Below, piece by piece: positions 1 through 9,864 of a stretch of 64,000 bases of DNA (position 1 is its first letter; every line of letters starts with the position of its first letter). Both the position numbers and the translations under genes were made by a program. Source of the stretch: Streptococcus sanguinis (GTDB taxonomy: Bacteria > Bacillota > Bacilli > Lactobacillales > Streptococcaceae); assembly GCF_019929225.1 (NCBI RefSeq), contig NZ_JAHZPA010000008.1, positions 1-64,000 on the forward strand, read 5' to 3'. Under the pieces are notes generated by a model. That model did not search any database. It was not told the DNA's origin and saw nothing but the letters and a program-made list of their open reading frames with translations.

Positions 1-2
1 CA

Positions 3-2010
3 ACGAGCGCGTCCGTATCTGCCAGCACGTCCGCTTCAACGAGCGCGTCAGTAAGCGCAAGTACGTCTGCTTCAACGAGTGCATCAGTGAGCGCAAGTAC
101 GTCCGCGTCTACTAGTGCGTCAGTAAGCGCAAGTACGTCTGCATCGACCAGCGCGTCTATGAGTGCAAGTACGTCGGCATCAACGAGTGCGTCAGTAAGT
201 GCAAGTACGTCTGCGTCGACGAGTGCATCTGTATCAGCCAGCACGTCCGCTTCAACGAGTGCATCAGTAAGCGCAAGTACGTCCGCGTCTACTAGCGCAT
301 CCGTGTCCGCAAGTACATCTGCATCAACAAGTGCATCAGTTTCAGCAAGCATGTCAGCGTCCACCAGCGCGTCAGTGAGTGCAAGTGAATCAGCATCAAC
401 AAGTGCATCAGTGAGTGCAAGTACGTCCGCATCGACAAGTGCGTCAGTGAGCGCAAGTACTTCAGCCTCTACGAGTGCGTCGGTAAGTGCCAGCATGTCA
501 GCGTCCACCAGCGCGTCAGTGAGTGCAAGTGAATCAGCATCAACAAGTGCATCAGTGAGTGCAAGTACGTCCGCATCGACAAGTGCGTCAGTGAGCGCAA
601 GTACTTCAGCCTCTACGAGTGCGTCGGTAAGTGCCAGCATGTCAGCGTCCACCAGCGCGTCAGTGAGTGCAAGTGAGTCGGCTTCAACTAGCTCATCTGC
701 GAAAGCGAGTGAATCAGCGTCGACGAGTGCCTCAGTAAGCGCAAGTGCTTCAGCATCGACAAGTGCGTCAGTAAGTGCAAGTATGTCCGCGTCCACGAGC
801 GCGTCAGTAAGCGCAAGTACGTCCGCGTCGACGAGTGCGTCCGTAAGTGCAAGTACGTCTGCATCGACAAGTGCATCAGTGAGCGCAAGTACGTCCGCAT
901 CGACGAGTGCATCTGTATCCGCAAGCACGTCCGCGTCGACGAGTGCGTCTGTATCCGCAAGTACGTCCGCGTCGACGAGTGCGTCGGTAAGCGCAAGCAC
1001 CTCGGCTTCAACGAGCGCGTCAGTAAGCGCAAGCACCTCAGCATCAACAAGTGCGTCTGTATCCGCCAGTACCTCAGCATCAACAAGTGCCTCTGTTTCT
1101 GCCAGCACCTCGGCATCGACGAGTGCCTCAGTAAGCGCAAGTACGTCCGCCTCAACGAGCGCCTCTGTAAGTGCAAGTACCTCAGCTTCAATGAGTGCCT
1201 CAGTAAGCGCAAGTACATCGGCGTCCACGAGCGCGTCGGTAAGTGCCAGCATGTCAGCGTCCACCAGCGCGTCAGTGAGTGCAAGTGAATCAGCATCAAC
1301 AAGTGCATCAGTAAGTGCAAGTACGTCCGCGTCGACGAGTGCGTCAGTATCTGCAAGCACGTCCGCTTCAACGAGCGCATCAGTCAGCGCCAGCACGTCA
1401 GCCTCAACGAGTGCATCTGTGAGTGCAAGTACGTCCGCGTCGACGAGTGCTTCAGTTTCAGCAAGTATGTCTGCATCAACAAGTGTATCAGCAAGTGCCA
1501 GCACATCTGCATCAACGAGTGCGTCAGTGAGCGCAAGTACGTCTGCATCAACGAGTGCGTCAGTGAGCGCAAGTACGTCAGCGTCGACGAGTGCTTCAGT
1601 AAGTGCAAGTACGTCGGCATCAACTAGCTCATCTGCGAAAGCGAGCGAATCTGCATCGACCAGCGCCTCAGTATCTGCAAGTATGTCTGCATCGACAAGT
1701 GCATCCGTGAGCGCCAGCACGTCCGCGTCCACGAGCGCATCCGTATCAGCAAGTGAATCAGCTTCTACGAGTGCATCAGTGAGCGCAAGTACGTCCGCGT
1801 CTACTAGCGCGTCCGTAAGTGCCAGCACGTCCGCTTCGACGAGTGCATCCGTAAGTGCAAGTGAATCAGCCTCAACGAGCGCGTCCGTAAGTGCAAGTAC
1901 ATCCGCTTCGACGAGTGCATCCGTAAGTGCAAGTGAGTCCGCTTCGACGAGCGCGTCTGTATCCGCAAGCGAATCCGCTTCAGTAAGTGCTTCAGAATCC
2001 GCAAGTACTT
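3..2010 (+). repeat. SRR-encoding 36-bp repeat array
   Basis: Degenerate 36-bp units (12 codons, [12 protein letters not shown] and variants with E or M in place of T) run without interruption from the left edge. Two units carry the variant SSSAKASE, near 682-705 and 1620-1645. The repeat units are the glycosylation substrate of the GtfA/GtfB system. Confidence 0.9.
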
Positions 2011-2432
2011 CGGCTAGCCTGTCTGGTTCGGAAAGTGCTTTGATTAGCAATTCTCAGTCAATCAGCGAGTCTACCTCACTGAGCACCAGCACTTCAGTCT
2101 TGCATAGTCAGCTGGATCTGGTTCATGAGAAGGAATTCTACTCATTAAGCCTTTCTACCAGCGAGTCACTGTCAGCAGCAGTCAGTCTCAGCGAGCTTGC
2201 CCGTGTCAGTCAGTCTGTATCGGAAAGCCTGTCGACGAGTCTGTCAGCTAGTCAGAGCACATCTGAAAGTCTGTCCGCTTCAGCAAGACAGTCTGAGCTG
2301 GATCTGATTTCCAGAGGTCGTCTGCCTCAGACAGGGGAAACGGAGAGCAAGGCTTCCATCCTAGCTTTAGGCTTAGGAGCATTGGGCTTGGCCTTCAAGA
2401 GACGTAAAAAGAAAAGCGACTCTGAGGAGTAA
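3..2432 (+). CDS. srpA: Serine-rich-repeat adhesin (SrpA/GspB family), 3' part
   Basis: Partial: the reading frame is open to the left edge, so the N-terminus (long signal peptide, ligand-binding region) lies outside. What is visible is about 670 residues of degenerate 12-residue units of the [12 protein letters not shown] type, then a non-repetitive Ser-rich stretch, and a cell-wall sorting signal: LPQTG, a hydrophobic segment, and a basic tail ending [11 protein letters not shown]. Proteins of this family are heavily O-glycosylated on Ser/Thr in the cytoplasm, exported by the accessory Sec system encoded just downstream, and anchored by sortase; they bind sialoglycans on platelets and salivary glycoproteins. 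The repeats use scrambled synonymous codons, and some segments are recent exact duplications. The symbol is inferred from locus type; in S. gordonii the equivalent is gspB. Confidence 0.9.
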   Translation, partial: TSASVSASTSASTSASVSASTSASTSASVSASTSASTSASVSASTSASTSASMSASTSASTSASVSASTSASTSASVSASTSASTSASVSASTSASTSASVSASTSASTSASVSASMSASTSASVSASESASTSASVSASTSASTSASVSASTSASTSASVSASMSASTSASVSASESASTSASVSASTSASTSASVSASTSASTSASVSASMSASTSASVSASESASTSSSAKASESASTSASVSASASASTSASVSASMSASTSASVSASTSASTSASVSASTSASTSASVSASTSASTSASVSASTSASTSASVSASTSASTSASVSASTSASTSASVSASTSASTSASVSASTSASTSASVSASTSASTSASVSASTSASTSASVSASTSASMSASVSASTSASTSASVSASMSASTSASVSASESASTSASVSASTSASTSASVSASTSASTSASVSASTSASTSASVSASTSASTSASVSASMSASTSVSASASTSASTSASVSASTSASTSASVSASTSASTSASVSASTSASTSSSAKASESASTSASVSASMSASTSASVSASTSASTSASVSASESASTSASVSASTSASTSASVSASTSASTSASVSASESASTSASVSASTSASTSASVSASESASTSASVSASESASVSASESASTSASLSGSESALISNSQSISESTSLSTSTSVLHSQLDLVHEKEFYSLSLSTSESLSAAVSLSELARVSQSVSESLSTSLSASQSTSESLSASARQSELDLISRGRLPQTGETESKASILALGLGALGLAFKRRKKKSDSEE
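351..681 (+). repeat. Recent 144-bp tandem duplication inside the SRR
   Basis: A 144-bp block (four 36-bp units) beginning at the ATG of an SASM unit occurs at 351-494 and again at 495-638 with, by eye, no difference, followed by a partial third copy from 639 to about 681. A further partial copy starts at 1251, in the same 36-bp phase (612 bp, 17 units, after 639). Confidence 0.8.
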
Positions 2433-2776
2433 CAGTAAATAGAGCCGATCAGTTTATCTTTTAGTCCGTCAAAAGTTCACTCAGTTAGTGAGCTGTGGAA
2501 GTGATGGGCAGAGTAAGTCGTAAGGGAATTAACTTGATAATTTCTGGTGCTTGCTTCCTAAAATCCTAGACTAGGAATTAGTAAAAAGAAACCGAGAGGC
2601 AATAGAAACAGGAAGTTTTGACAACTTCCTGTTTTTTTGACAATTTAGTAGAAAAAAGTGTCCTTTATTCTGCAGGAAAGTCCTTGAGAATATAGATTTT
2701 TTGGACAATATTTTATATAATATCAAGTATAGAAATGATGTTTTAGAGTTTATGAAATGAAAGAGTAAGGGAAGAA
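2433..2776 (+). other. Intergenic region between adhesin and gly
   Basis: No credible coding sequence in 344 bp. It holds a strong intrinsic terminator at 2606-2638 and an AT-rich stretch with a TATAAT at 2716-2721 that may be the -10 of a separate promoter for gly; no convincing -35 is present at normal spacing. A purine-rich ribosome binding site precedes the gly ATG. Confidence 0.6.
2606..2638 (+). terminator. Intrinsic terminator after the adhesin gene
   Basis: Perfect 11-bp stem (AACAGGAAGTT / AACTTCCTGTT) with a 5-nt loop, followed by a T run. It separates the abundantly needed adhesin mRNA from the export genes. Confidence 0.9.
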
Positions 2777-5700
2777 ATGAAAACGATTGTTTTGGTTGGG
2801 GATCAGGCCTATCAGGAGCAAGTTTCGACTACAATTAAGTCAATTTTATATTACAATAAAAATGTAAAAATCTATGTTTTCAATCAGGGATTGAGCGACG
2901 AATGGTTTCGTGATTTTAATGAGCTGGCCGAGCAGCTGGATAGTGAACTAATTAATATCAGCTTGGACCAAGTGATGATCAGTCCAGAGTGGCTGACTCA
3001 GGACCATATCAGCTCAGCAGCCTATGCTCGCTATTTCATTCCGCAGTTTGTGGCAGAGGAGCGCGTCCTTTATCTGGACAGTGATCTGGTGGTCAATAGA
3101 GATTTGCAACCTTTATTTGATATTCCTCTGGAAGGTAAGCTTGTGGCAGCGGTTGGAGATGCCGGCGGTTATGGCTTTAACTCTGGCGTTCTGCTAATTG
3201 ATAATCGAGCTTGGAAAGAAAGGCAGCTGCAGGAGACCTTTATCAAGGAAACGGACCGCATCATGGGCTTGGTCCAGTCTGGCCAGATGGAGGATTTCAA
3301 CGGCGATCAGACGGTTTTAAATCATGTGCTGGCTCAGGATTGGCTGCCCTTGGATAAGATTTACAATCTGCAGGTAGGCCATGACTTAGTGGCCTTTTAC
3401 AGCGGCTGGAATGGTCATTTTGAGCTGGATCAGGAACCTCTGATTATCCACTATACAACCTTCCGCAAGCCTTGGAACTCGGAAGTTAGCTATCGCTATC
3501 GTCAGCTTTGGTGGGACTTTCAGGCCTTGAGCTTGGCGGAGATTTCAGCCCATCATCGGGGAGAGTTTGAGATGCAAGACCGTTGGGAGCAGGCATCTCT
3601 GAACTGCATGCTCCTGACAGATGTACAGGAGTTAGAGCAGATAGAGTTTTTAGCCCAGTCCTTGCCTAGGGTTGATTTTCACATCGCCTGTTACACAGAG
3701 ATGGGAGCTTATCTGCAATCTTTGAACCAGTATGAGAACATCCATCTTTATCCGCAGGTTATTCATGCTGTGCTGGATGAGCTCATTGATAAGTGCCAGG
3801 TCTATTTGGATATTCACCATGGAAGCGAGCACTATCAGCTGAGCAGTCGTTTCAAGGCACTTGACAAGCCAGTTCTGGCTTTTGACAATACTAAGAAAAA
3901 TGAAAACGAAGAACTGGTCTTTCCGCATGAAAATCCACAGGAAATGGTGGAAAAGCTGCGCAGTCTGATGAAAAAAGAGAAGCCGCAAGCCTTTCGGGCT
4001 GTGGTGTTGGCGGCTAATGCTGCCTATAGTGAGCAGGTCTTAACCACCATTAAGTCCATCGTCTGCCACAATCGCTTTATCAAGTTTTATGTCATCAACA
4101 GTGACTTTCCAACAGAGTGGTTTGTCAGCATGCGGAAAAAGCTGGCCAAGCTGGACTGCCAGATCGTTAATGCTCGGGTGTCTGCTTCGCTGGTATCAAA
4201 TTTTAAAACAGATATTAGTTATACTGTTTTCCTGCGCTATTTTGTAGCGGATTTTGTTGAGGAAGACAAGGCTTTGTATTTGGATTGCGATATCGTTGTC
4301 ACGCGGGATTTAAGCTCCCTATTTGAAACAGAACTTGGAGATGCACCACTTGCTGCGGTCAAGGATCTGGGTGGGCATGTGTATTTTCATCAGCATATCT
4401 TTAATGCTGGGTTCTTATTAATCAATAATGCCCTTTGGAAGCGAGAAAATATTCGCCAACGTTTGATTGAACTGACCAATGAATGGCATGACAAGGTACC
4501 GTCTGGTGACCAAAGCATTCTCAATATGCTTTTTGAAAATCGCTGGATGGAGCTGCCTTTTGCTTATAACTGTATTACGCTGCACACGACCTTTTCGGAC
4601 TATGAGCCAGAAAAAGGTCTCTATCCGCCTGTGATTCACTATCTGACCGAGCGAAAGCCTTGGAAAGAGTATACCCAGTCCATCTATCGTGAGGTCTGGT
4701 GGTTCTATCAGGGACTGGATTGGTCGGATATGCAGGTTCCAGTCGGAGCCCTGACTCAAAAGATGGTGGAAGGGGAAGAGGGCTCAAGTCTGTCCTGCCT
4801 AGTCTACACCTACTCTTGTGACCTGATGCATATCAACTATCTGATTCAAGCCCTGCCTGCCTGTCATTTCTACATTGCGGCACCGGTAGTGGTAGCAGAG
4901 CCAATCACGCGTCTGCTCCAGTATCCTAATGTCAACGTCAGCTCAGATATTGCTGGTATTCCGGCTCTCTTGGAGTCGCTAGAAGCCAAGTCTCAGTTGC
5001 TGCTGGATATCAATGCCGGTGATGAGGTCGGGGATATTATTGCCCGCTTTAAGTCTGCTGGCAAGCCAGTCTTTGCCTTTGACAGCACAGTCCATGGCCA
5101 GCAGGGGCAGGAAGTCTTTCCAGCTGATAACCCTGAAGTCATGGTGCAGGCTATTGAGAAGCTAAGATTGGCCAATCCTGAAGAGCGGCAGATTTCTGTA
5201 CTCTCTATCGACCAGTCGCTGGATTATCTCTTGGAGAAAGGTGCTTCAGTAGTTCGCTTTGGAGATGGGGAGATGGATTTGATTGCAGGTCGTGGTATCG
5301 TCTATCAGGAATACGATCCAGAGCTGTCAGCACGCTTGAGAGAAATCATGTCTATGGAGAGCGATGAGCGTTTGATGGTCTGTCTGTCCGATGTCTTTAC
5401 AGGGCTAGAGCGCTATTCTATTGATGCCCAGAATTTTTGGAAAGTTCACTTGTATTATCACTTGTCAGATTATCAAGAGATTTGCCAAGCACCTTGGTAC
5501 GGCTCGACTTTTATTTCCCGTCCTTATATTGACTTGGAAGATAAGACGCCGTCTGCGGGCTATTTTGCAAAGCTTAAGCAGCTATGGAAGGACAAGGACC
5601 TCTTGATCGTAGAGGGCTTGACTTCTCGCTCTGGTGTGGGCAATGACCTTTTTGACGGAGCTAGGTCCATCAAGCGGATTATCTGTCCTTCGCGCAATGC

Positions 5701-5998
5701 CTACAGCAAGCTGGAGGCCATCAAGCAGGCTGTTCGAGAGCATGCGGATAATCGTTTGATTTTGACCATGCTGGGTCCGACGGCCAAGGTCTTGGTCTAT
5801 GATCTGGTTCAGGAAGGTTATCGGGCGCTGGATATTGGGCATATTGACTCAGAGTATGAATGGTTCCAGATGGGGGCTAGCCACAAGGTCAAGCTGTCGC
5901 ACAAGCATACGGCTGAGCACAACTTTGATCAGGATATTGAGTTTAGAGACGACCAAGCTTATGACAGTCAGATTGTTGCCAATCTGGCTCAGGAATGA
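2777..5998 (+). CDS. gly: Multidomain glycosyltransferase Gly (GT8 x2 + GT-D/DUF1792)
   Basis: 1073 residues, cytoplasmic. Two GT8 domains are visible: residues 1-260 with the metal/nucleotide-binding DSD at 101-103, and about 405-665 with DCD at 503-505. Each is followed by a 130-residue module (about 274-405 and 671-800) containing QSLP/QALP, then LDIHHG or LDINAG, then FDNT/FDST; these resemble the C-terminal half of GtfB from this same locus. The last 250 residues, starting at VVRFGDGE (residues 825-832), match DUF1792, the GT-D glucosyltransferase fold. In SRR loci such enzymes extend the GlcNAc/Glc core glycan put on by GtfAB and Nss, so three sequential sugar transfers from one polypeptide are plausible (inference). 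First gene of the export/glycosylation block. Confidence 0.88.
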   Translation: MKTIVLVGDQAYQEQVSTTIKSILYYNKNVKIYVFNQGLSDEWFRDFNELAEQLDSELINISLDQVMISPEWLTQDHISSAAYARYFIPQFVAEERVLYLDSDLVVNRDLQPLFDIPLEGKLVAAVGDAGGYGFNSGVLLIDNRAWKERQLQETFIKETDRIMGLVQSGQMEDFNGDQTVLNHVLAQDWLPLDKIYNLQVGHDLVAFYSGWNGHFELDQEPLIIHYTTFRKPWNSEVSYRYRQLWWDFQALSLAEISAHHRGEFEMQDRWEQASLNCMLLTDVQELEQIEFLAQSLPRVDFHIACYTEMGAYLQSLNQYENIHLYPQVIHAVLDELIDKCQVYLDIHHGSEHYQLSSRFKALDKPVLAFDNTKKNENEELVFPHENPQEMVEKLRSLMKKEKPQAFRAVVLAANAAYSEQVLTTIKSIVCHNRFIKFYVINSDFPTEWFVSMRKKLAKLDCQIVNARVSASLVSNFKTDISYTVFLRYFVADFVEEDKALYLDCDIVVTRDLSSLFETELGDAPLAAVKDLGGHVYFHQHIFNAGFLLINNALWKRENIRQRLIELTNEWHDKVPSGDQSILNMLFENRWMELPFAYNCITLHTTFSDYEPEKGLYPPVIHYLTERKPWKEYTQSIYREVWWFYQGLDWSDMQVPVGALTQKMVEGEEGSSLSCLVYTYSCDLMHINYLIQALPACHFYIAAPVVVAEPITRLLQYPNVNVSSDIAGIPALLESLEAKSQLLLDINAGDEVGDIIARFKSAGKPVFAFDSTVHGQQGQEVFPADNPEVMVQAIEKLRLANPEERQISVLSIDQSLDYLLEKGASVVRFGDGEMDLIAGRGIVYQEYDPELSARLREIMSMESDERLMVCLSDVFTGLERYSIDAQNFWKVHLYYHLSDYQEICQAPWYGSTFISRPYIDLEDKTPSAGYFAKLKQLWKDKDLLIVEGLTSRSGVGNDLFDGARSIKRIICPSRNAYSKLEAIKQAVREHADNRLILTMLGPTAKVLVYDLVQEGYRALDIGHIDSEYEWFQMGASHKVKLSHKHTAEHNFDQDIEFRDDQAYDSQIVANLAQE

Positions 5999-6014
5999 AG
6001 ATTAGAAAAAGAAT

Positions 6015-7019
6015 ATGAAAGTTAATATTACCAATCTATACGGTATGTCTGGCCAGAGTACGGCTTTGATTGCCCAGAATGATGTGACCAAGCTAGCCAA
6101 GCAGCTGGGCTTCAATGAACTGAGTTTTTATTTTTACGATATTTACAGCGATAGCCAGTCGGAGCTCAGTCGTCGTCTGGACGGTATCATGGCTAGTGTG
6201 GGCTATGGCGATGTGGTTATCTATCAGTCGCCGACTTGGAATGGCCGGGAGTTTGACCAGGCCTTTATCAGCAAACTGAAGATTTTGCAGGCTAAGCTGA
6301 TTACCTTTATCCATGATGTGCCGCCGCTGATGTTCCCGTCAAACTACTATCTGATGCCGGAGTATATCGACATGTACAATCAGTCAGATGCGGTCATCGT
6401 GCCTTCTGAGCAGATGCGAGACAAGCTTCTGGCAGAGGGGCTGACTGTGGGCAAGATTTTGGTCCAACGCATGTGGGATCATCCCTATGATTTACCTCTG
6501 CACCAGCCTCAGTTTGCACCTAAGCTGTATTTTGCAGGAAGTGTGGAGCGTTTTCCACATTTGATTAATTGGTCTTATGCTACGCCGCTGGAGATTTTTT
6601 CGCCTGAGGAAGAGTTAAATCCAGAGGCCAATGTCAGCTATCGCGGCTGGGTCAGCCGGCCAGAGTTGCTCTTGGAGCTGTCCAAGGGTGGTCTGGGTCT
6701 GGTCTGGGGCGTTGAGGAAAATCCAGCGGACGAGCCAGAATACTATGGTCTCAATATCTCTCATAAGTCTGCCACTTATCTGGCAGCTGGGATTCCGGTC
6801 ATCGTCCCTTCTTACCTGTCCAATGCAGAGCTGATCCGCGAGCGCGGTCTGGGCTTTGTCGTAGGCAGTCTGGAAGAGGCCAGTCGGATTGTTGAAAATT
6901 TGACTGCCGAGGAGTATCAGGCTATGGTCGAGCGGGTTAGAAAGTTCTCTTTCCTGCTCAAGGAAGGTTATTTTAGCAAAAAAGTCTTAGTAGATGCGGT
7001 GATGGAAGTCTTATCTTAG
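6015..7019 (+). CDS. nss: SRR glucosyltransferase Nss (Gtf3-type)
   Basis: 334 residues. The N-terminus (MKVNITNLYGMSGQSTA) and the HDVPPLMFPSNYY region are typical of Nss of S. gordonii / Gtf3 of S. parasanguinis, a GT-B-like enzyme that adds glucose to the GlcNAc already linked to the SRR protein. The name derives from an old annotation as nucleotide-sugar synthetase, but the family transfers sugars. It starts 16 nt after the gly stop and so sits in the same operon; secY2 follows after 32 nt. Confidence 0.9.
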   Translation: MKVNITNLYGMSGQSTALIAQNDVTKLAKQLGFNELSFYFYDIYSDSQSELSRRLDGIMASVGYGDVVIYQSPTWNGREFDQAFISKLKILQAKLITFIHDVPPLMFPSNYYLMPEYIDMYNQSDAVIVPSEQMRDKLLAEGLTVGKILVQRMWDHPYDLPLHQPQFAPKLYFAGSVERFPHLINWSYATPLEIFSPEEELNPEANVSYRGWVSRPELLLELSKGGLGLVWGVEENPADEPEYYGLNISHKSATYLAAGIPVIVPSYLSNAELIRERGLGFVVGSLEEASRIVENLTAEEYQAMVERVRKFSFLLKEGYFSKKVLVDAVMEVLS

Positions 7020-7051
7020 AGCTTTTTCAGCCATCGTCATGAGGAGTCAGT

Positions 7052-8275
7052 GTGAAGTCATTTTTTAAACCGGTCATTATCAAGAAGTTTCTGTGGACCT
7101 TATTTTTCTTATTTATCTATGTCTTGGGAACCAAGCTGACCCTGCCTTTCGTCGATATGAGTAAGGCAGCTGCTATGGACGGAACCTCTACGACCTTGAA
7201 CTATGCGACAGCCCTGATGGGGGGAAATCTGCGCAGTATGTCTCTCTTTTCTGTCGGCCTGTCTCCTTGGATGTCCTCTATGCTGATCTGGCAGATGTTT
7301 GCTGTGTCCAAGCGCCTAGGCTTGAGTAAGCTGCCTATGGAAGTGCAGGAAAGGCGGCGGATGCTGCTGACCTTGGTCATTGCCTTGATTCAGTCGGTGG
7401 CCCTGGTCCTAAACCTGCCACTGCAAGAAGCAGGTGGGGTGGATATGACTACGATTATGGTCTTAGATACCTTGGTCTTGATGGCTGGGACCTACTTTCT
7501 TATCTGGCTGACGGATTTGAATGCTGCCATGGGACTTGGCGGCTCCATCATGATTGTCATGGCCAGCATGATTGCCTACATTCCGCAGGATATTTGGAAC
7601 TCCATTCAGGAGCTGAAGATTTCTTCACTTTGGCTGGCCTTGATGCTGGTTTTCAGCCTAGTCTTTCTCTATCTGGCTGTTACAGTTGAGCGGTCCAAGT
7701 ACCGAATCCCAGTCAATAAGATCAATATCCATAACCGTTTTAAGAAATACTCTTATCTGGATATTCGTCTTAATCCTGCTGGTGGGATGCCGATTATGTA
7801 CGCTATGACCTTGGTCAGCATTCCCCAGTATTTCCTTTTGATTATCCACTTTCTTCAGCCAGACAATCAGCTGATTGATCAATGGATAGAAGGGCTGTCT
7901 ATGGGAAGTCCAGCTTGGTTTATCCTCTATCTGTTGACTATTTTCATCCTGGCACTGGCCTTCGCCTTTATCAATATCAGCGGCGACCAGATTGCTGAGC
8001 GGATGCAAAAGAGTGGAGAGTATATTGAAAATGTTTATCCGGGAGGAGCAACCCGCCGGTATATCAATGGTTTGGTGACCTATTTTGCTCTAGTGGGGGC
8101 TTTCTATCTTATCCTGATTTCTGGCCTGCCCATGATGGTAGTCCTTCTGGACATTCGCTATCTGCGGCTCAGTATGATTCCGGGGATTTTTATGATTTTT
8201 ATCGGGATGGTCTTTTCTATTAAGGACGAGGTGGATGCCTTGACGCTTAATGACCGTTATCGTTCATTGTTGTAG
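7052..8275 (+). CDS. secY2: Accessory Sec translocase channel SecY2
   Basis: 407 residues, polytopic membrane protein with about ten hydrophobic segments, shorter than housekeeping SecY. The first segment ([20 protein letters not shown]) and the cytosolic loops with basic residues follow the SecY plan. The start codon is GTG, chosen because a GAGGAG ribosome binding site lies just upstream and no ATG fits. It forms the channel through which the glycosylated adhesin is exported, together with SecA2, Asp4 and Asp5. Confidence 0.93.
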   Translation: MKSFFKPVIIKKFLWTLFFLFIYVLGTKLTLPFVDMSKAAAMDGTSTTLNYATALMGGNLRSMSLFSVGLSPWMSSMLIWQMFAVSKRLGLSKLPMEVQERRRMLLTLVIALIQSVALVLNLPLQEAGGVDMTTIMVLDTLVLMAGTYFLIWLTDLNAAMGLGGSIMIVMASMIAYIPQDIWNSIQELKISSLWLALMLVFSLVFLYLAVTVERSKYRIPVNKINIHNRFKKYSYLDIRLNPAGGMPIMYAMTLVSIPQYFLLIIHFLQPDNQLIDQWIEGLSMGSPAWFILYLLTIFILALAFAFINISGDQIAERMQKSGEYIENVYPGGATRRYINGLVTYFALVGAFYLILISGLPMMVVLLDIRYLRLSMIPGIFMIFIGMVFSIKDEVDALTLNDRYRSLL

Positions 8276-8283
8276 GAGAAACT

Positions 8284-9864
8284 ATGTATTACTTTATTCC
8301 TTCATGGAGTGGCAGTGGGGATCGGGTTTGGCACCGGGATATTGTCCCTTGGTACCGCTCCATGCAGCGACTGGAGTTTGATGACTCGATTCATCAGATT
8401 CGGATTTTCCAAAGTGAAAATCTGCCAGTTCAGCTGTTTTTACCAGCCTATATGCCGCATGCCCGCTACCTCTTGCATCGGCAGGATATTTTTGAGACGG
8501 ACTATTACTCGGTCTTTGATGAGATTCAGGGAATCCAGTCTAAAGAAATGCAGGTCTTGCAAATCAAGGATCTGGACTGGGAGCCAGACTGCGAGTTTGT
8601 CTATACGCCCTTTCTAATCATGGTCCGCAGGCAGGGACAGCTCTATGCCCATGTCGAGTTTGGAGTAGAAGGCTTTATCAGCTTCATCAAGTTTTTCAAG
8701 GATGACCAGCTGGAGAAGTTTTATATCTTTGATGATCGGGGCTTTGTCTCCAGTATCACCTATTATGAAGAGGGGCAGCCCCTTTATCAGGACTACCTGC
8801 AGCCGGATGGTGACTGGCGGATTCGTGAGCATCTGAAGCCTGACGACTGCCGGGTAGAGGTCAATCCTGCTTACTTACTGGACTTTGATAAGCTGGAGTA
8901 TGAGCAGATGCCTGACTTGATCTTGGAGAAATTGGGCCACTATATCGAGCGTAATGCAAGAGCTGACAGCCGGTTTGTCCTAGCAACGCATCCCTTATAC
9001 ACTCAAGCCATTTTGCGCTTATTGCCCCAGCAGGTTCAAGTCATTCTCAGCTTTTTCCACGAGCGCAATCATACAGTGGATTGGTCAGCTCTAGAAGCAG
9101 ATTTGAAGCAGGCAGATTTAGTCTTAACTGACCGTATGGATTTCAAGAAGGTTATTCAGCGTTACCTGCCTGGACTGGCTCAGAAGGTGCATTACCTGTC
9201 GCCTTTTGATACCCGTCTGCAGCTGGGCAAGAGCCAGCGTCGTCGTGAATCCAAGATTTTTTATCAGATTAATCTGGAAGAAGGGCTTAATGACTATGCC
9301 ATCTTCAAGGTTCTCCACTATGTGGCCAAGCATCCGGATACAGAGCTGACTATCGGTGTTTACAATGCCTGGCAGGAAGGAATCCAAAAGGTGGAGAACA
9401 AGGTGCAGGAGGTTATTGATGAGTATCTGAATCTCTATGAATTTGTCAAGAACTACCGCCGCAGTGAGCAGGCTGAGAATGCCCTGCTGGAAAATCAGGA
9501 GCAGGATCTCCGTTTCACCATTAAGAATATCACGGACGAGCTCAGCTTGATTCAGGAGCTGGATGATACGCGGTTAATCATTGACCTGAGTGAGCAGCCC
9601 AATCTCTATACACAGATTGCTGGGATTTCTGCCGGGATTCCGCAGATCAATCTGGTGGGCTCGGACTATGTGACCCATCTGCAAAATGGCTATATCTTGG
9701 ACTCTATCTCTGATCTACCGACTGCTGCAGACTATTACTTGGAAGGTTTGAAAAATTGGAACCAGGCCCTGATTTATTCCATTGAAAAAATCCATCATAA
9801 TACTGGTCTGGAGCTGATTGGCCGGTGGGAGCAGTGGCTCAAGGAGGCTGAGAATGCAAAATAA
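8284..9864 (+). CDS. asp1: Accessory Sec protein Asp1
   Basis: 526 residues, no signal peptide or membrane segment. Asp1 of the GspB system has a GT-B glycosyltransferase fold without known catalytic activity and forms a complex with Asp2 and Asp3 that binds the SRR substrate and links it to SecA2. The start MYYFIPSWSG is typical of the family. It begins 8 nt after secY2 and its last 11 nt overlap the start of asp2. Confidence 0.92.
   Translation: MYYFIPSWSGSGDRVWHRDIVPWYRSMQRLEFDDSIHQIRIFQSENLPVQLFLPAYMPHARYLLHRQDIFETDYYSVFDEIQGIQSKEMQVLQIKDLDWEPDCEFVYTPFLIMVRRQGQLYAHVEFGVEGFISFIKFFKDDQLEKFYIFDDRGFVSSITYYEEGQPLYQDYLQPDGDWRIREHLKPDDCRVEVNPAYLLDFDKLEYEQMPDLILEKLGHYIERNARADSRFVLATHPLYTQAILRLLPQQVQVILSFFHERNHTVDWSALEADLKQADLVLTDRMDFKKVIQRYLPGLAQKVHYLSPFDTRLQLGKSQRRRESKIFYQINLEEGLNDYAIFKVLHYVAKHPDTELTIGVYNAWQEGIQKVENKVQEVIDEYLNLYEFVKNYRRSEQAENALLENQEQDLRFTIKNITDELSLIQELDDTRLIIDLSEQPNLYTQIAGISAGIPQINLVGSDYVTHLQNGYILDSISDLPTAADYYLEGLKNWNQALIYSIEKIHHNTGLELIGRWEQWLKEAENAK

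Noticed and set aside
688-2004. Long open frames on the minus strand of the SRR array (up to 230 codons)
   Set aside because: They arise from the low-complexity repeats, which avoid stops in antisense frames; there are no start signals and the translation is a Leu/His/Ser/Arg repeat.
3-2010. Periodic 36-bp units resembling a CRISPR array
   Set aside because: The units are contiguous and coding, with no unique spacers and no cas genes.
2716-2721. Full promoter for gly
   Set aside because: TATAAT is present but no -35 at 16-18 bp and no TGn extension; noted only as possible within the intergenic entry.
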